64,000 nt of DNA from Mucilaginibacter sp. JRF (GCF_015223065.1 NZ_JADFBY010000005.1:186001-250000), one strand, 5' to 3'. Numbered from the stretch's first letter, positions 30,255 through 40,202 are shown. Numbers and translations: made by a program. Notes: a model not told the origin generated them from the sequence alone.

Positions 30255-32075
30255 CTACTGTTGTTTTAAATATTGCTGCAGAGAGGCAATATGTTCTTTC
30301 CGTTCTGTAATGATAACTGCTTTCTTGCCGAGATCTAATTGCGAGACAACATCGTTTAAAATGAGTTGATTTCGGGTAGAATCATGTATTAATATCTTAA
30401 ACAATGTTTCAAACTGGTCGGTTTTGATATTGAACGGCACAAACAGCTGAGTATCCCGGATGATGATCTGTGCTTCTGTCTGGTGTTTGATCTCGGGAGC
30501 TTTAACTTCATGTATAACCTCGCCAAGATGAATAAAGATTAATTTACCATCACTATATTTTCTGAATGGCGTAGCGGTTAAACCGTACATATAATAACTA
30601 TTCAACCTGGAGATCACACGTTGAAAGCTTTCTGCAGGTACATGGTGGCATTCATCAATAATAACGGTTCCAAAAGAATTGATCAGGCCTAAAGCATCTG
30701 CTGACCCCAATGCTTTTTCCATGCTTTGCATCATGGCCACAGTTATTTGTTTGCCGGGTTTATTTTTACCCGAACCAATGCGTCCGATCTCTTTTTGGGG
30801 AATTCCTAAAAATGATTCGATCCGCTCTATCCATTGATCCGCCAATTGCTTGCGGTGAACCAAAATAAGAGCAGGCTGTTGCTTGTCTTTTATAATTGCC
30901 AGGCTTAGCACCGTTTTCCCGGAACCAGGTGGCGCTACGATCACACCAAAGTTCTTTTTCTCCGCGGCGGTCTGAGCGCCTATCTGATGGTCTCTTAGTT
31001 TTATTGAACCTTTAAATGAAATCGGCTCAACTTTTTGCCTGTCATCTTCAAGGATATAATCGATCTGTTGTTCTTTACAGAAACGTAATAACCTGCCAAT
31101 AAATCCGCGGGGAATCGAGATCTGTTCTGAAGTTTCGTTTAGCAATTTAAAATAGCGCTTTATACCAAATGTGCTTTTATTGATATTTCTTTTTATTTGA
31201 TATTCGTTGTTGGCAAAGTTGAGTTCATCTTTTAGAAAAGCGATAAGCGAAGCAGGTAGAGCTATTCGCCCAATAGAGATATCGTTGCGTAATACAATAT
31301 TTAATTTGCCTGGTACCGGCTCTTTCTGAAATAAACCTACTGTTGGTATATCGGGTTCGGTTTGTTCCTTATAGACGTTATTAAGGTGATCTACTGATAC
31401 CTTGTTTATTGTTTTCAGGAATATCCACTGATCGGTAAACGGTAATAAAGAAGCAGGATCAATAAAACAACTGTTACCCTGTTTTAAACTCGTATCGTTT
31501 AATGGCAACGCGATCAAATTACCTAAGCCCTTCTTTGAAAGATAATCCTGATTAGGAAATAGCCGGTCAAAGCTTGAGTTTTTATCAAATACTGAAACTA
31601 TGCCCGCTATTTGTAATAGAGACATCACTATCTTTCTGCTCCTGAATGCTTCGTATGGTTGTTCAAAGAAGATCCACACATGTCCGCCCTGTCCCGAACG
31701 GGAACGCTCTAAATAAGCCGGTATATCGTACTCTTCGCAGGTTTTAATAAATATCCTGCATTCATCTACCCAATTAGCTTCATCAAAGTCAGCGGCAATA
31801 AACCATGAAGTGTTATCTGGCAACATAGGATAGATACCTACTATTTGTTGACCTTTAAGATGTTTAACAAGTTGATCGTCGGTTAATGGCTGAAAGGATT
31901 TCTCATTAAAATTTTGAAAGGTTCCGCCTTTGATCTTATGAAGCCTATACCGATGCGGGTCAAAATTGTACGCTGGCATATAACTACCTTTCCCATTCTT
32001 TTCCCACCGTAGTGCAAACACATCTGCTCTACCTTTAAATATAGATCTATATAAATTCAGTTGGGTATCGATCAT
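30255..32075 (-). CDS. N-terminal part of TOTE-type primase-helicase
   Basis: 606 residues. The first half is an archaeo-eukaryotic-type primase domain as in TOTE conflict systems, with metal motif WFIAADFDE (DxD), RSGQGGHVWIFF and GLGNLIALPLN. The second half is the first helicase lobe, with Walker A VAPPGSGKT, motif II IDECHHVP and motif III GLTATPFR. The protein should continue for about 390 further residues, but a TAG ends it at 30255. A full-length version would prime or copy and unwind nucleic acid in an anti-element role. Its start is 27 bp behind fic copy 2, so both share a transcript. Confidence 0.82.
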   Translation of the reverse strand: MIDTQLNLYRSIFKGRADVFALRWEKNGKGSYMPAYNFDPHRYRLHKIKGGTFQNFNEKSFQPLTDDQLVKHLKGQQIVGIYPMLPDNTSWFIAADFDEANWVDECRIFIKTCEEYDIPAYLERSRSGQGGHVWIFFEQPYEAFRSRKIVMSLLQIAGIVSVFDKNSSFDRLFPNQDYLSKKGLGNLIALPLNDTSLKQGNSCFIDPASLLPFTDQWIFLKTINKVSVDHLNNVYKEQTEPDIPTVGLFQKEPVPGKLNIVLRNDISIGRIALPASLIAFLKDELNFANNEYQIKRNINKSTFGIKRYFKLLNETSEQISIPRGFIGRLLRFCKEQQIDYILEDDRQKVEPISFKGSIKLRDHQIGAQTAAEKKNFGVIVAPPGSGKTVLSLAIIKDKQQPALILVHRKQLADQWIERIESFLGIPQKEIGRIGSGKNKPGKQITVAMMQSMEKALGSADALGLINSFGTVIIDECHHVPAESFQRVISRLNSYYMYGLTATPFRKYSDGKLIFIHLGEVIHEVKAPEIKHQTEAQIIIRDTQLFVPFNIKTDQFETLFKILIHDSTRNQLILNDVVSQLDLGKKAVIITERKEHIASLQQYLKQQ

Positions 32076-32102
32076 AATTTATCGGTATTGCGACAAGTAG
32101 TA

Positions 32103-33200
32103 TCAGGCAACTATACTATAAGCTGTATTTCGACCGCCACCTGCTTCTTTCTCTAATATACCTTTCTCTATCAGATCCTGGATGTCCCTTAATGCGGTGT
32201 CAGGAGAACTCTTTGTCATCTTAGCCCATTTAGTACTGGTTAGCTTGCCATAAAACTCATCCAACAAGGCGGTGACCATCTGCTGCTGGCGGCTATTTAA
32301 TACAGTTTCTCTATGCTTATCCCAAAACTGGGTTCTTTTCGCTACGGCAGATAATGTTTCTTCCGTGTGATCCATCGCGAAATATAGACAATCTAAAAAC
32401 CATTTCAACCACGGGGTAATATCCAGGCTACCCTTTTGTGTTGCTTCAAGTATGTGGTAGTAATCCGCTTTTTCCCGCATGATCTGAGCCGACATGCTGT
32501 AGAACCGTTGCGATGTCCCATCTGCCCGTGCGAGCAGCATATCGGTAATGGCCCTGGTTATACGACCATTGCCATCATCAAATGGATGTATGGTCACAAA
32601 CCATAAATGTGCTATGGCAGCTTTCAACACTGCATCAGTATTAGATTCTGCATTGAGCCAATTTAAAAAGGCCTCCATTTCTGCAGGTAGCCGTTCTGCT
32701 TCCGGAGCTTCGAAATGTACTTTTTCCTTGCCCATGGCCCCGGAAACAACCTGCATAGGGCCAGCTTCCGGAGTGCGCCAGGCCGCAACTGTAATTTTAT
32801 GCATACCACTTCTTCCGGTTGGGAATAGCGCGGCATGCCAATCAAACAAGCGATCTGCTGTCAGGACATCGGTATATTTCTGAGTTGCATCCAACATCAT
32901 CTCTACTACTCCGTCTACATTTCGGTCAGCGGATACAGCGCCTGCTATTTCGATACCTAACCTTCGGGCTATAGAAGATCTTACCTGGTCCGTATTCAAT
33001 TTTTCACCTTCTATCTCACTGGATTTGGTAACATCTAATGTCAGCGTGTCTAATAATGCGTTTTCCTTCAATTTAAAGCCCGCCGAACTCATCAAACCCC
33101 AAATATGCCCTTGCCGATACCTTACTTCGCCTAAACGGATAAGTATAGCTTCAGTGTCCCACGTAAAAGATGGCCAATCCTTTAATTGATGTATATACAT
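32103..33200 (-). CDS. Fic-family protein with C-terminal winged helix (copy 2)
   Basis: 365 residues, about 90% identical to the Fic protein at 26155-27255. The inhibitory motif SSEIEG, the complete active site HPFDDGNGR and the C-terminal winged-helix segment are all kept, so it should be an active but self-restrained protein-modifying enzyme. It differs at about 35 positions, evenly spread, which fits independent inheritance in related elements rather than a very recent duplication. It precedes the TOTE gene by 27 bp, with the palindromic site upstream. The pair may form a regulated toxin-helicase unit (inference). Confidence 0.93.
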   Translation of the reverse strand: MYIHQLKDWPSFTWDTEAILIRLGEVRYRQGHIWGLMSSAGFKLKENALLDTLTLDVTKSSEIEGEKLNTDQVRSSIARRLGIEIAGAVSADRNVDGVVEMMLDATQKYTDVLTADRLFDWHAALFPTGRSGMHKITVAAWRTPEAGPMQVVSGAMGKEKVHFEAPEAERLPAEMEAFLNWLNAESNTDAVLKAAIAHLWFVTIHPFDDGNGRITRAITDMLLARADGTSQRFYSMSAQIMREKADYYHILEATQKGSLDITPWLKWFLDCLYFAMDHTEETLSAVAKRTQFWDKHRETVLNSRQQQMVTALLDEFYGKLTSTKWAKMTKSSPDTALRDIQDLIEKGILEKEAGGGRNTAYSIVA

Positions 33201-33232
33201 ATCTTTGGTTATGCGGTAAATATATTAATTTT

Positions 33233-33272
33233 ATCCGCAATTTTGCGGATTATATTGTGTTTATTCTCCGCA
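33233..33272. promoter_or_regulatory. Palindromic operator candidate upstream of fic copy 2
   Basis: The inverted repeat ATCCGCAA-TT-TTGCGGAT (33233-33250) lies 32 bp upstream of the start. A half-site ATTCTCCGCA follows at 33263-33272. Layout and spacing match the site before fic copy 1, although flanking bases differ, which argues for selection on the palindrome. Confidence 0.6.
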
Positions 33273-33312
33273 TACATCCAAAATAAAACGTCTTATCCTA
33301 ATAAAACTTGTC

Positions 33313-34356
33313 ATGGAAAAACATAAGCTTAGCCGGGAGGAACTTTACCATCTAGTTTGGGAAAAACCCATATCACGTTTAGCTGAGGAACTGGGAATTA
33401 AATCAACTGAGCTACGTAAATACTGCTTGAGATCGGAGATTCCATTGCCGGAGCAAGGCCAGTGGTCGAAAATACAATTTGGTAAAGAAGTTACAAAAAC
33501 GTCTTTACCACCAGTATCTGCTAGTGAACCTACGGAAGAAGTGGTTATAGAGAAGAAAGATATTTCAGAAGTTGAACCGCCGATTATGTTTCCCGGTGAG
33601 AATGAATTGTCATTTAAAGTTCCTTACCGTTTGATTAATCCAGACCCCTTAATAATCGCAGCAGAAAACGGTTTAAAAAGAACGCCCCGGGTATCAAGAG
33701 ACATGTATAGAACCGAAAGAGATCAGCTGCCTATCCGGGTTTCTAAATCAAATATCGGCCGGGCACTAAGAATAATGGACACATTAGTTAAATGCTGGAA
33801 AAGACGCGGCTACGAAATTACAATTCACGAAGGTGAAGCTTTTGTACACTTAAGAAAAGTACGACAGCGCATCAGTTTAAGAGAAATCAACAAAAAGCTT
33901 CCTAAAAAAGGTGTATATGATTTTCAGGAATTTGAACCAACGGGGCAACTCGCATTTCGAATGGATTGGTCTGGAGGAAGAGAATGGAAGGATGGCCGAT
34001 TACTTTTAGAAGATCAGATTTTGGTTATTCTAAACCACATGGAATTATCAGCTCGCGAACTGGAAAGAGGATGGGCAGAGAGGGCTGAAAGACAGAAAAT
34101 AGAGGAAGGATTAGAAAATCAACGAAAATTAGTAATCAAAAAGCAACAGGCTAAGGAGGCTGCTTTTAAAACTTTAATAGCTGATGCTTTGCGTTGGAAA
34201 GAGCTTAAGGTTTTGGATGAATATCTGGCTGAATTAACTCTTAAACAAGAGCATAGCTCTGCGTTTTTAGAGTGGCTAGCTTGGGCAAAGCAAAAACGTA
34301 TAGCAGAAGATCCTTTTGTTAAATTTTCAGACTTTAACAATGATGAGGAAGTTTAA
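33313..34356 (+). CDS. Putative DNA-binding protein with N-terminal helix-turn-helix
   Basis: 347 residues. The N-terminus (LSREELYHLVWEKPISRLAEELGIKSTELRKYC) followed by IPLPEQGQWSKIQFG matches a widespread unnamed family that looks like a helix-turn-helix module with a conserved IPxPxxGxW tail. The middle (about 100-260) is an uncharacterised mixed region. The C-terminal third is charged and helical, probably coiled coil. It is divergent from fic copy 2 across 112 bp and could regulate that unit, but there is no direct evidence. Confidence 0.6.
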   Translation: MEKHKLSREELYHLVWEKPISRLAEELGIKSTELRKYCLRSEIPLPEQGQWSKIQFGKEVTKTSLPPVSASEPTEEVVIEKKDISEVEPPIMFPGENELSFKVPYRLINPDPLIIAAENGLKRTPRVSRDMYRTERDQLPIRVSKSNIGRALRIMDTLVKCWKRRGYEITIHEGEAFVHLRKVRQRISLREINKKLPKKGVYDFQEFEPTGQLAFRMDWSGGREWKDGRLLLEDQILVILNHMELSARELERGWAERAERQKIEEGLENQRKLVIKKQQAKEAAFKTLIADALRWKELKVLDEYLAELTLKQEHSSAFLEWLAWAKQKRIAEDPFVKFSDFNNDEEV

Positions 34357-34433
34357 AATAATCCCACCTGGGCTATATATCCATCTATGCTTTTAGTTGA
34401 TTTCAATACATTAAGTTGAAAGCTATAGTCTTG

Positions 34434-34475
34434 AGGGCCGCTTGGGAACACCTTCCAGACAACCAAAGCGGCCCT
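34434..34475. repeat. 10-bp perfect inverted repeat in an island spacer
   Basis: Arms AGGGCCGCTT and AAGCGGCCCT with a 22-base loop. It lies in the 358-bp spacer (34357-34714) between the convergent helix-turn-helix and KAP NTPase genes. A weaker stem (ATCGCCT / AGGCGAT, 34672-34701) sits just beyond the KAP stop. One or both may terminate transcription; I see no gene in this spacer. Confidence 0.5.
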
Positions 34476-34714
34476 AAAACGCCGGATTTCCAAGAAAGAT
34501 GTAGAGGAACACTGGTTCGAGCCTGACCAAGGTTTTATTAATAATTACTTGTGACATATTCTAATAAATTCGTTTACTAACGCCAAAATTTGCTAAGGAA
34601 AAGCTCATCGGAGTTTTCGGATTGTGTTATTTTGTTACTCAAGTATTACTATTTTGCTTTAATTAACTGACATCGCCTAATTAAACTATTTGTGAGGCGA
34701 TTAAAACCAGTAAA

Positions 34715-37700
34715 TTACCATAGTCCACTCTCAACGGCGGTGACCAGGAGTTCTTCATCTTCCCGGTCAGAAATGAATTGAAACAATTGGCGGTCTGACT
34801 GCCAGGTTAGTTCCTGCGTGCGCTCGGAACATTTTTTCAACCAGCCCTCATAGTCTGCTCCCTCGGAGATCAATCGCTCCAAGTCTTCAGCGCGCGCTAA
34901 AGCATCTTCGCCGTGTAGGAAATCTTTTTCATTATCCCATTGAATAGCCCTTACCAATTGCGGCCAACGGATCATGATTAATATCCAATCACCGAGAACG
35001 TTGAGGTCAGCCTTACTAACCCCTTTGCAAGTCTCCGTATATTGAAGAAAACGATAGAACATAAACAAATTCACAAAGCGCTTGATCATCCTTGGTGAAG
35101 TGCTTAAATAAGCAGATACATTTTCAACTACGGCCTGCAGCTCATCTTCTACGATTTCATAACTACTGATTGCTCTGCTAATGACCTTTAACTGGAAGCG
35201 CTCAACTAAGGCAATATCGAACTGAATGATTTTAGCCTCAATCTCTCTTTTCTCTTCGGTAAAAATCTGATCAAGATCATCAATTGTGTCTATTTCTCCC
35301 TCGATTGTCTCATAGATGGCAATGATTTCGTTACGCACGGTGGCTTCTTCTATTGAAAGTTCTTCCTGCACGTCAAACAGATGATTTAATAAACGCGTAG
35401 TTTGTCGTTGTTGCATCACAGGAAGGTTAAACTGTAACTGGATGAACTTTTCTAAGAAATACCAGCCAATCGATCCATGCTGCTTACCCATATTCGCGGT
35501 TTTTAATCCCAATTTATCGTAAGTTACGTCGAGTGAAGCAGCAACAACTTGGGCATCAAGACCTATAACGAAATAACAGCTGGAAATATCACCGCTGATA
35601 AACAAGTTGATCGCCTCTATTAATTCAGTGATAGCTGCCGGTGAGCAACGGTCAAGGTCATCAATAAAAATAACAGGGGGCTTGGTTTCGTTCGAAAGAA
35701 GCTTTAATGCTTCTTTTAGGTCTTCTTCCATCGCCGTGTAGTAGCCTAATTTATCTTTATATGCGGGCTGGTATAAATATTTGCTGATATCAGCTTCCAG
35801 TGGTTTGCCTTTTAATTTATCGACAACGTTTAATCCCCAACCTATAGCAATTGCGATTCCACCAAAGGAAACCGTTGGCGAAATTATTTGAAAAACAGGG
35901 TATTGAAAAAGTTTAAGCAAAAGACCCAGGATAATACCGGCAACGGCCAACACTGCCGGGAAAAATAATTTTTGCAGGAATTTCAGAACGATGTCCTTTT
36001 TTATTTTATCCTTATCAACCCGCTTTAAGTTAAGCCTCAGCCAAAACTTTTCGCGTTCAACGGGTTCTAATTGCTCAGCCAGTTGGGTGATGATCTCATG
36101 GGCAAGTCCAGCCCAGATCTGTTCATTTTTTTGAAATTTCCAGGCGTTGAACCATACAACTGGGTAATCCTTGACATTGATACCAAAGATCTTTTCTGTA
36201 TCTTTTTTTAACCAGTCTATAAGTTTACGATAAGTGGTTTTTTCCGGTTTTTCAGCCTCGGTATCTTTTTGAATTTTCGGACGATACTGCTTAAGCCTGC
36301 CTTCGATAAACTTCATGATATTTGTTTTGCCTTTACCCCAGGGGGCCATGATACCGATGGTCAATGGCGGTTTGGTCAATGGTGAAGTAAGAAATGCCGC
36401 CATCACCTCCGCATATGCCCGGTAACCCAATTGATCTGTTACAGAATAACTATCAGCATGGATCAGGCCCCTCCAGTTTTTGGTTTTCAGCAACTCTTCT
36501 TCAACCGCTGGCGGCTCATTTGTCAAGCCCGTCTCCGGTTTCGGTTTTGAACTTTGATGCTCCACCAATTGTTCCGAAAATTCTTTTTCAGCCGGATACC
36601 ACAATATCTTTATTTCCGGTGCATAAAGTATTCTCGAATAGAGCGTGCCATTGTTGATCGGTAAAGAAGCGTTTATACCAAAGTTTTGAAAGATATCAAA
36701 ACAGTCTGCTTCAAACTGGTCTCGGTCATATCGGATATCCCACAATGCTTTTGAGGTAAATTGCCGGTGGTTTTCGGACAACATCGTTAAATGTTTCCTC
36801 GGTTCTTCCAAGAACAAAATAGCATTTCGTATACTCGGAGACAGGACATCCAGGGAATTTTTGGTAGCCTTGTACCGGAGCAAATTAGATACCCATTGTG
36901 TCTGCTTGACGCCTGATTGTGCCAGTGTGCGGAAATCTTTATTTAGGTTCCATTCCTTTTTTTTATAAGCGTTACGATCACAATAAGCGATCAGTTCGCC
37001 GCAAAGCCTCAGCACCTTATATTGTTCCGTTTTTTCATCAAATTTCCGGATGAATTCTTGAAATACCAGGCCGGAATGATGGAATTCCTGTTCTAGTGAG
37101 TGATAAAAACCATTGCCATTGTCGGTGGCAGATTTAAACTCTTTAAATTTTTCTACAGCCAATTGATGATAAAAGGTATTAGAGTCTATCAAATCTTTGA
37201 CCCATTCATAATTGACGATTTTAGGGAGGCTGAAACGAAGCGCGATACGGGCACTGGATTCAGCGTTTTCGAAATCAGGTTCTAGTTCAGAATATACCTG
37301 ATGATATTTAGATATAAAGTTCGTACGGATATTTCTCAAATTGCCCTCGCCAAACGCTTTTAAAATGATACGGGTATAAACCGCGCTCTCATACTGATCT
37401 TTTCCACCAAAATTGGGGATAACAGCTGATAACGGTTTATCGGTAACCATCAGTTCAGCTATTTTCAATGCGACCAGCCTTATCGCGCCATAGGTCGTGC
37501 CTTTGGTGGCTTCTACGCAAGCGAATAGTACATATTTCCTGTCCTCCTGTAAATTGATCAATTTTAAATCACCGATTTGGGATTTACCGGGTATATAGTC
37601 GAATAGGTTAAACTCATCGACAAAATCTACATAACTGGAAGCGAGCTTACCTTCTGTATTGTGTGGGACTACGATAAGGTCTCCGATTCCCTTGATAAAG

Positions 37701-37750
37701 TTATCATAAAAACTAAAACCGTTTCCGTAGTAAACATATTCGTAATCCAT
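34715..37750 (-). CDS. KAP-type P-loop NTPase with N-terminal extension and membrane helices
   Basis: 1011 residues. The first 400 form a domain I cannot name with certainty; its GDLIVVPHNTEGK opening and following alternation of strands recall macro-type folds (weak). The KAP NTPase follows: Walker A MAPWGKGKTN (about 470), a two-helix membrane insertion (about 595-640: FFPAVLAVAGIILGLLLKLF and a second), and Walker B VIFIDDLDRCSP (about 697). This DDLDRC signature defines KAP ATPases, which are membrane-associated and common in phage defence. Last gene of the five-gene minus-strand cluster, 58 bp after the DACNV-like gene. Confidence 0.82.
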   Translation of the reverse strand: MDYEYVYYGNGFSFYDNFIKGIGDLIVVPHNTEGKLASSYVDFVDEFNLFDYIPGKSQIGDLKLINLQEDRKYVLFACVEATKGTTYGAIRLVALKIAELMVTDKPLSAVIPNFGGKDQYESAVYTRIILKAFGEGNLRNIRTNFISKYHQVYSELEPDFENAESSARIALRFSLPKIVNYEWVKDLIDSNTFYHQLAVEKFKEFKSATDNGNGFYHSLEQEFHHSGLVFQEFIRKFDEKTEQYKVLRLCGELIAYCDRNAYKKKEWNLNKDFRTLAQSGVKQTQWVSNLLRYKATKNSLDVLSPSIRNAILFLEEPRKHLTMLSENHRQFTSKALWDIRYDRDQFEADCFDIFQNFGINASLPINNGTLYSRILYAPEIKILWYPAEKEFSEQLVEHQSSKPKPETGLTNEPPAVEEELLKTKNWRGLIHADSYSVTDQLGYRAYAEVMAAFLTSPLTKPPLTIGIMAPWGKGKTNIMKFIEGRLKQYRPKIQKDTEAEKPEKTTYRKLIDWLKKDTEKIFGINVKDYPVVWFNAWKFQKNEQIWAGLAHEIITQLAEQLEPVEREKFWLRLNLKRVDKDKIKKDIVLKFLQKLFFPAVLAVAGIILGLLLKLFQYPVFQIISPTVSFGGIAIAIGWGLNVVDKLKGKPLEADISKYLYQPAYKDKLGYYTAMEEDLKEALKLLSNETKPPVIFIDDLDRCSPAAITELIEAINLFISGDISSCYFVIGLDAQVVAASLDVTYDKLGLKTANMGKQHGSIGWYFLEKFIQLQFNLPVMQQRQTTRLLNHLFDVQEELSIEEATVRNEIIAIYETIEGEIDTIDDLDQIFTEEKREIEAKIIQFDIALVERFQLKVISRAISSYEIVEDELQAVVENVSAYLSTSPRMIKRFVNLFMFYRFLQYTETCKGVSKADLNVLGDWILIMIRWPQLVRAIQWDNEKDFLHGEDALARAEDLERLISEGADYEGWLKKCSERTQELTWQSDRQLFQFISDREDEELLVTAVESGLW

Positions 37751-37808
37751 GTAAGGTCTGTGATTTATCGCTAAAAACTCTTAATACTTGTAAACTTATA
37801 AAATAGAA

Positions 37809-39155
37809 TTAATCCAACTCATCCATGCCAACGGATTTTTCAAATACACCAAGATGCCGGATCTTTTTGCTCTTTACATAGTTTTGAATCTTAATATTTT
37901 CCCAAATAACCAATTGATCTCCTAATCTCTTCACAGCCCGAAGATCACCATCCTGCGAAATGACTAACCCGAGTGCGTCGTCATGATGCCAGCAATAGGA
38001 CATCATAGACCTGTGCCGGGTACCAAAATTATCCGGATTACGGGATGTGAGTTTCGATACAGTGACTTTATTGGTATCCGAGAAATAGATTTCTTTGGGC
38101 GGATCTATCTCATCGATCACCGCTCCAAAACCGCAAACTTCTAACTGATGATTCAATACGATAAGCCCATCTACACAACTTTGCGCTGCGACAAAACGTA
38201 TGGCGCCCTTTAATTGATTCTCTGCTTCCTGATGTTCCATACGAGCCTTTTCAAGCAAAATGTAATCATCGATTGGAAAATGTAATTTGCGGCTGGTAAT
38301 AATGGCTTGTTCGCTAGCACTCGCTGCTGCACCCGTTTGCAGCATGGCTACCATGGCCTGATGTAAACGCGGATAATCCATTTGATATTTGACGGTTAAC
38401 CCTTCTGTTTGATTGGTGATCAGGATTGCACCGCCATGATGATAAAGTTGCACCTGAAGTAACAAACGCGAAAGCGTGCTTTGCCAAATACGCAATGCGA
38501 AGAGGGATGAGTCACCCTGAAAGCTTCGACGATGATGTTGCTTGATAAAGGTTTCAAGCTTTTGGGCGGCCGATTTACTGTCTGTCTTTAGCATTTCGGA
38601 GATTGGTCCATAATGGAGGACATCCAAAAATTTGTTGACCAGTACGTTTTGACGTAAGACGGCGATTAGTTCATAATCATAGATGACGGACAAACAACCT
38701 ATGCCAATAATACTGGTCTGAAACATACCGGGCAGCTGTGGTTTGTTGTTACCTTCATGATGGATAAAACGCTGCGCGTGGATAGTTTGGTCGATAAGAC
38801 CGTTGATCCACAGCTTGTCATTCTCATCATAATAGACCGCAAGTGAACTACTCCAGGGATCGGCTGCCTGGGATAATTTTACGATAGTTTTGATATCGAA
38901 AGGTAAAGGCGTTTGAAAGTTCGTCACTCGCCAGACATCTGCTGTCGCAACTGGTTTTTCTTCAGGCCGCAAATGGTCAATAAAGGTAACGTTCACTTTA
39001 ACAGGCCGGCCTTCCTCAGTTTTCATACTCGCAAAATATAGACCCTCCATCAAGTCCCGGATGATCAACTCGGGCGGAGTTTGTTCAAATGTTTTGGCTA
39101 ATCTGACTGTATTATAAGTGTAGCGGGCAAGATGCGCAGGTGTAGCGATTTTCAT
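37809..39155 (-). CDS. DisA/DACNV-like nucleotide cyclase or sensor protein
   Basis: 448 residues. The C-terminal part matches the diadenylate-cyclase fold: CVDGLIVLNHQLEVCGFGAVID (DG motif about 330; canonical DGA is DGL here) and GTRHRSM (RHR motif about 381) followed by ALGLVISQDGDL. The N-terminal part (TPAHLARYTYN to about 280) resembles proteins annotated as putative sensor domain DACNV. It could make or sense a cyclic dinucleotide that controls the neighbouring effectors. The spacing between DG and RHR is longer than in DisA, so activity is uncertain. Third-to-last step of the cluster: 99 bp after HNH-like A and before the KAP NTPase. Confidence 0.72.
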   Translation of the reverse strand: MKIATPAHLARYTYNTVRLAKTFEQTPPELIIRDLMEGLYFASMKTEEGRPVKVNVTFIDHLRPEEKPVATADVWRVTNFQTPLPFDIKTIVKLSQAADPWSSSLAVYYDENDKLWINGLIDQTIHAQRFIHHEGNNKPQLPGMFQTSIIGIGCLSVIYDYELIAVLRQNVLVNKFLDVLHYGPISEMLKTDSKSAAQKLETFIKQHHRRSFQGDSSLFALRIWQSTLSRLLLQVQLYHHGGAILITNQTEGLTVKYQMDYPRLHQAMVAMLQTGAAASASEQAIITSRKLHFPIDDYILLEKARMEHQEAENQLKGAIRFVAAQSCVDGLIVLNHQLEVCGFGAVIDEIDPPKEIYFSDTNKVTVSKLTSRNPDNFGTRHRSMMSYCWHHDDALGLVISQDGDLRAVKRLGDQLVIWENIKIQNYVKSKKIRHLGVFEKSVGMDELD

Positions 39156-39254
39156 AACGATGAAGATGAGGTAGGTTCATCCTTCTAAGATAATATTTAT
39201 AAAGCCACAATTCATAAGGTTATTGCTTTGCATTTTATACGGGATTTAAACAAC

Positions 39255-40202
39255 TTAAATATTAAACTCTCCGCTTGTAAATGTAAAGCTGATTTTCTCG
39301 TCGAGTTGTACGGGCTGTTTTTCACCGAGCTCTTCTGTTTTGACTGTCCGTGAGGCTTCCTTCTCACCAAGGCCCTGGAAAATATGATGACTGAGAATAT
39401 AAATAGGTTTTTTAACCTTCATTCTGCTGTGATCGAAACGTTTGGCTAATGGCAGGTAGATTTGAAAGATCAGGTTACCAAAGCAAAGATGCAGGGTAAG
39501 GTTTGGGATAAATCCGTCCTTTTTAATCGTTCTTCTGGTTTCAGAAAGTTCTGCCCGTGGTTCCGCGAATTGGCTTTCCGTCATCATGGTTTTCACGATG
39601 ACGGGAAAGTAGTCAAGCCTTCCATAAGGCCGGTCGCTGATCCAATGGAACAAGTTCTTATATTTTTCTATCTTTTCATTGGGAAGCAGCGATAAGCCTA
39701 TCTTCACGAATGCCTTGTAAACATTTAAAGGTATATAAGGCGGATTTCTGAAGGTAAGGGTCATAACTTTTTTTTCATGGTCGATCTGATAATCATCCAA
39801 CGAACCTAAAACAATTTCTTTTTGATTGTTAACTTCTGTTCTAATGGTCGTTCGCTTATCTACACTATCGGTTTGCGACCTGGATTGAAATACCGGGACT
39901 TTTCTCTTTCCCTTTACGCCGAGCATTGTTAAGTAGGGACGAAGGTATATGGCCAGATGGGATTCATACTTACTGAATAGGTTGTTACAGCTATCACACT
40001 CTTCCGAATACACAAAATCATTCCGGCCCATCAATTCCGGTACTAAATGTGCATCGTTACCAAAAGTAACCTCGGGGGACGATTTTCCGCAAAACCGGCA
40101 TGATACTACTTCCGAATTAGTTTCGGAACGCTTTTTTGCTTTTCCGATCAACTTATAATTTCTATAAAAATGCTCGATATCTTTCTTCAGTAGCCTGTAC
40201 AT
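39255..40202 (-). CDS. HNH-like zinc-binding protein A
   Basis: 315 residues with two cysteine pairs (CRFCGK, C35/C38; CDSCNNLF, C69/C72) and a histidine in AHLVPELMG (H52). This is the layout of HNH_5-type endonucleases, in which the CxxC pairs hold zinc and the H and N residues serve catalysis. The remaining 230 residues are unrecognised and rich in beta-strand-like text. The start overlaps the stop of the upstream gene by one base (TAATG), so translation is coupled. It resembles its neighbour HNH-like B, pointing to an old tandem duplication. Confidence 0.68.
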   Translation of the reverse strand: MYRLLKKDIEHFYRNYKLIGKAKKRSETNSEVVSCRFCGKSSPEVTFGNDAHLVPELMGRNDFVYSEECDSCNNLFSKYESHLAIYLRPYLTMLGVKGKRKVPVFQSRSQTDSVDKRTTIRTEVNNQKEIVLGSLDDYQIDHEKKVMTLTFRNPPYIPLNVYKAFVKIGLSLLPNEKIEKYKNLFHWISDRPYGRLDYFPVIVKTMMTESQFAEPRAELSETRRTIKKDGFIPNLTLHLCFGNLIFQIYLPLAKRFDHSRMKVKKPIYILSHHIFQGLGEKEASRTVKTEELGEKQPVQLDEKISFTFTSGEFNI

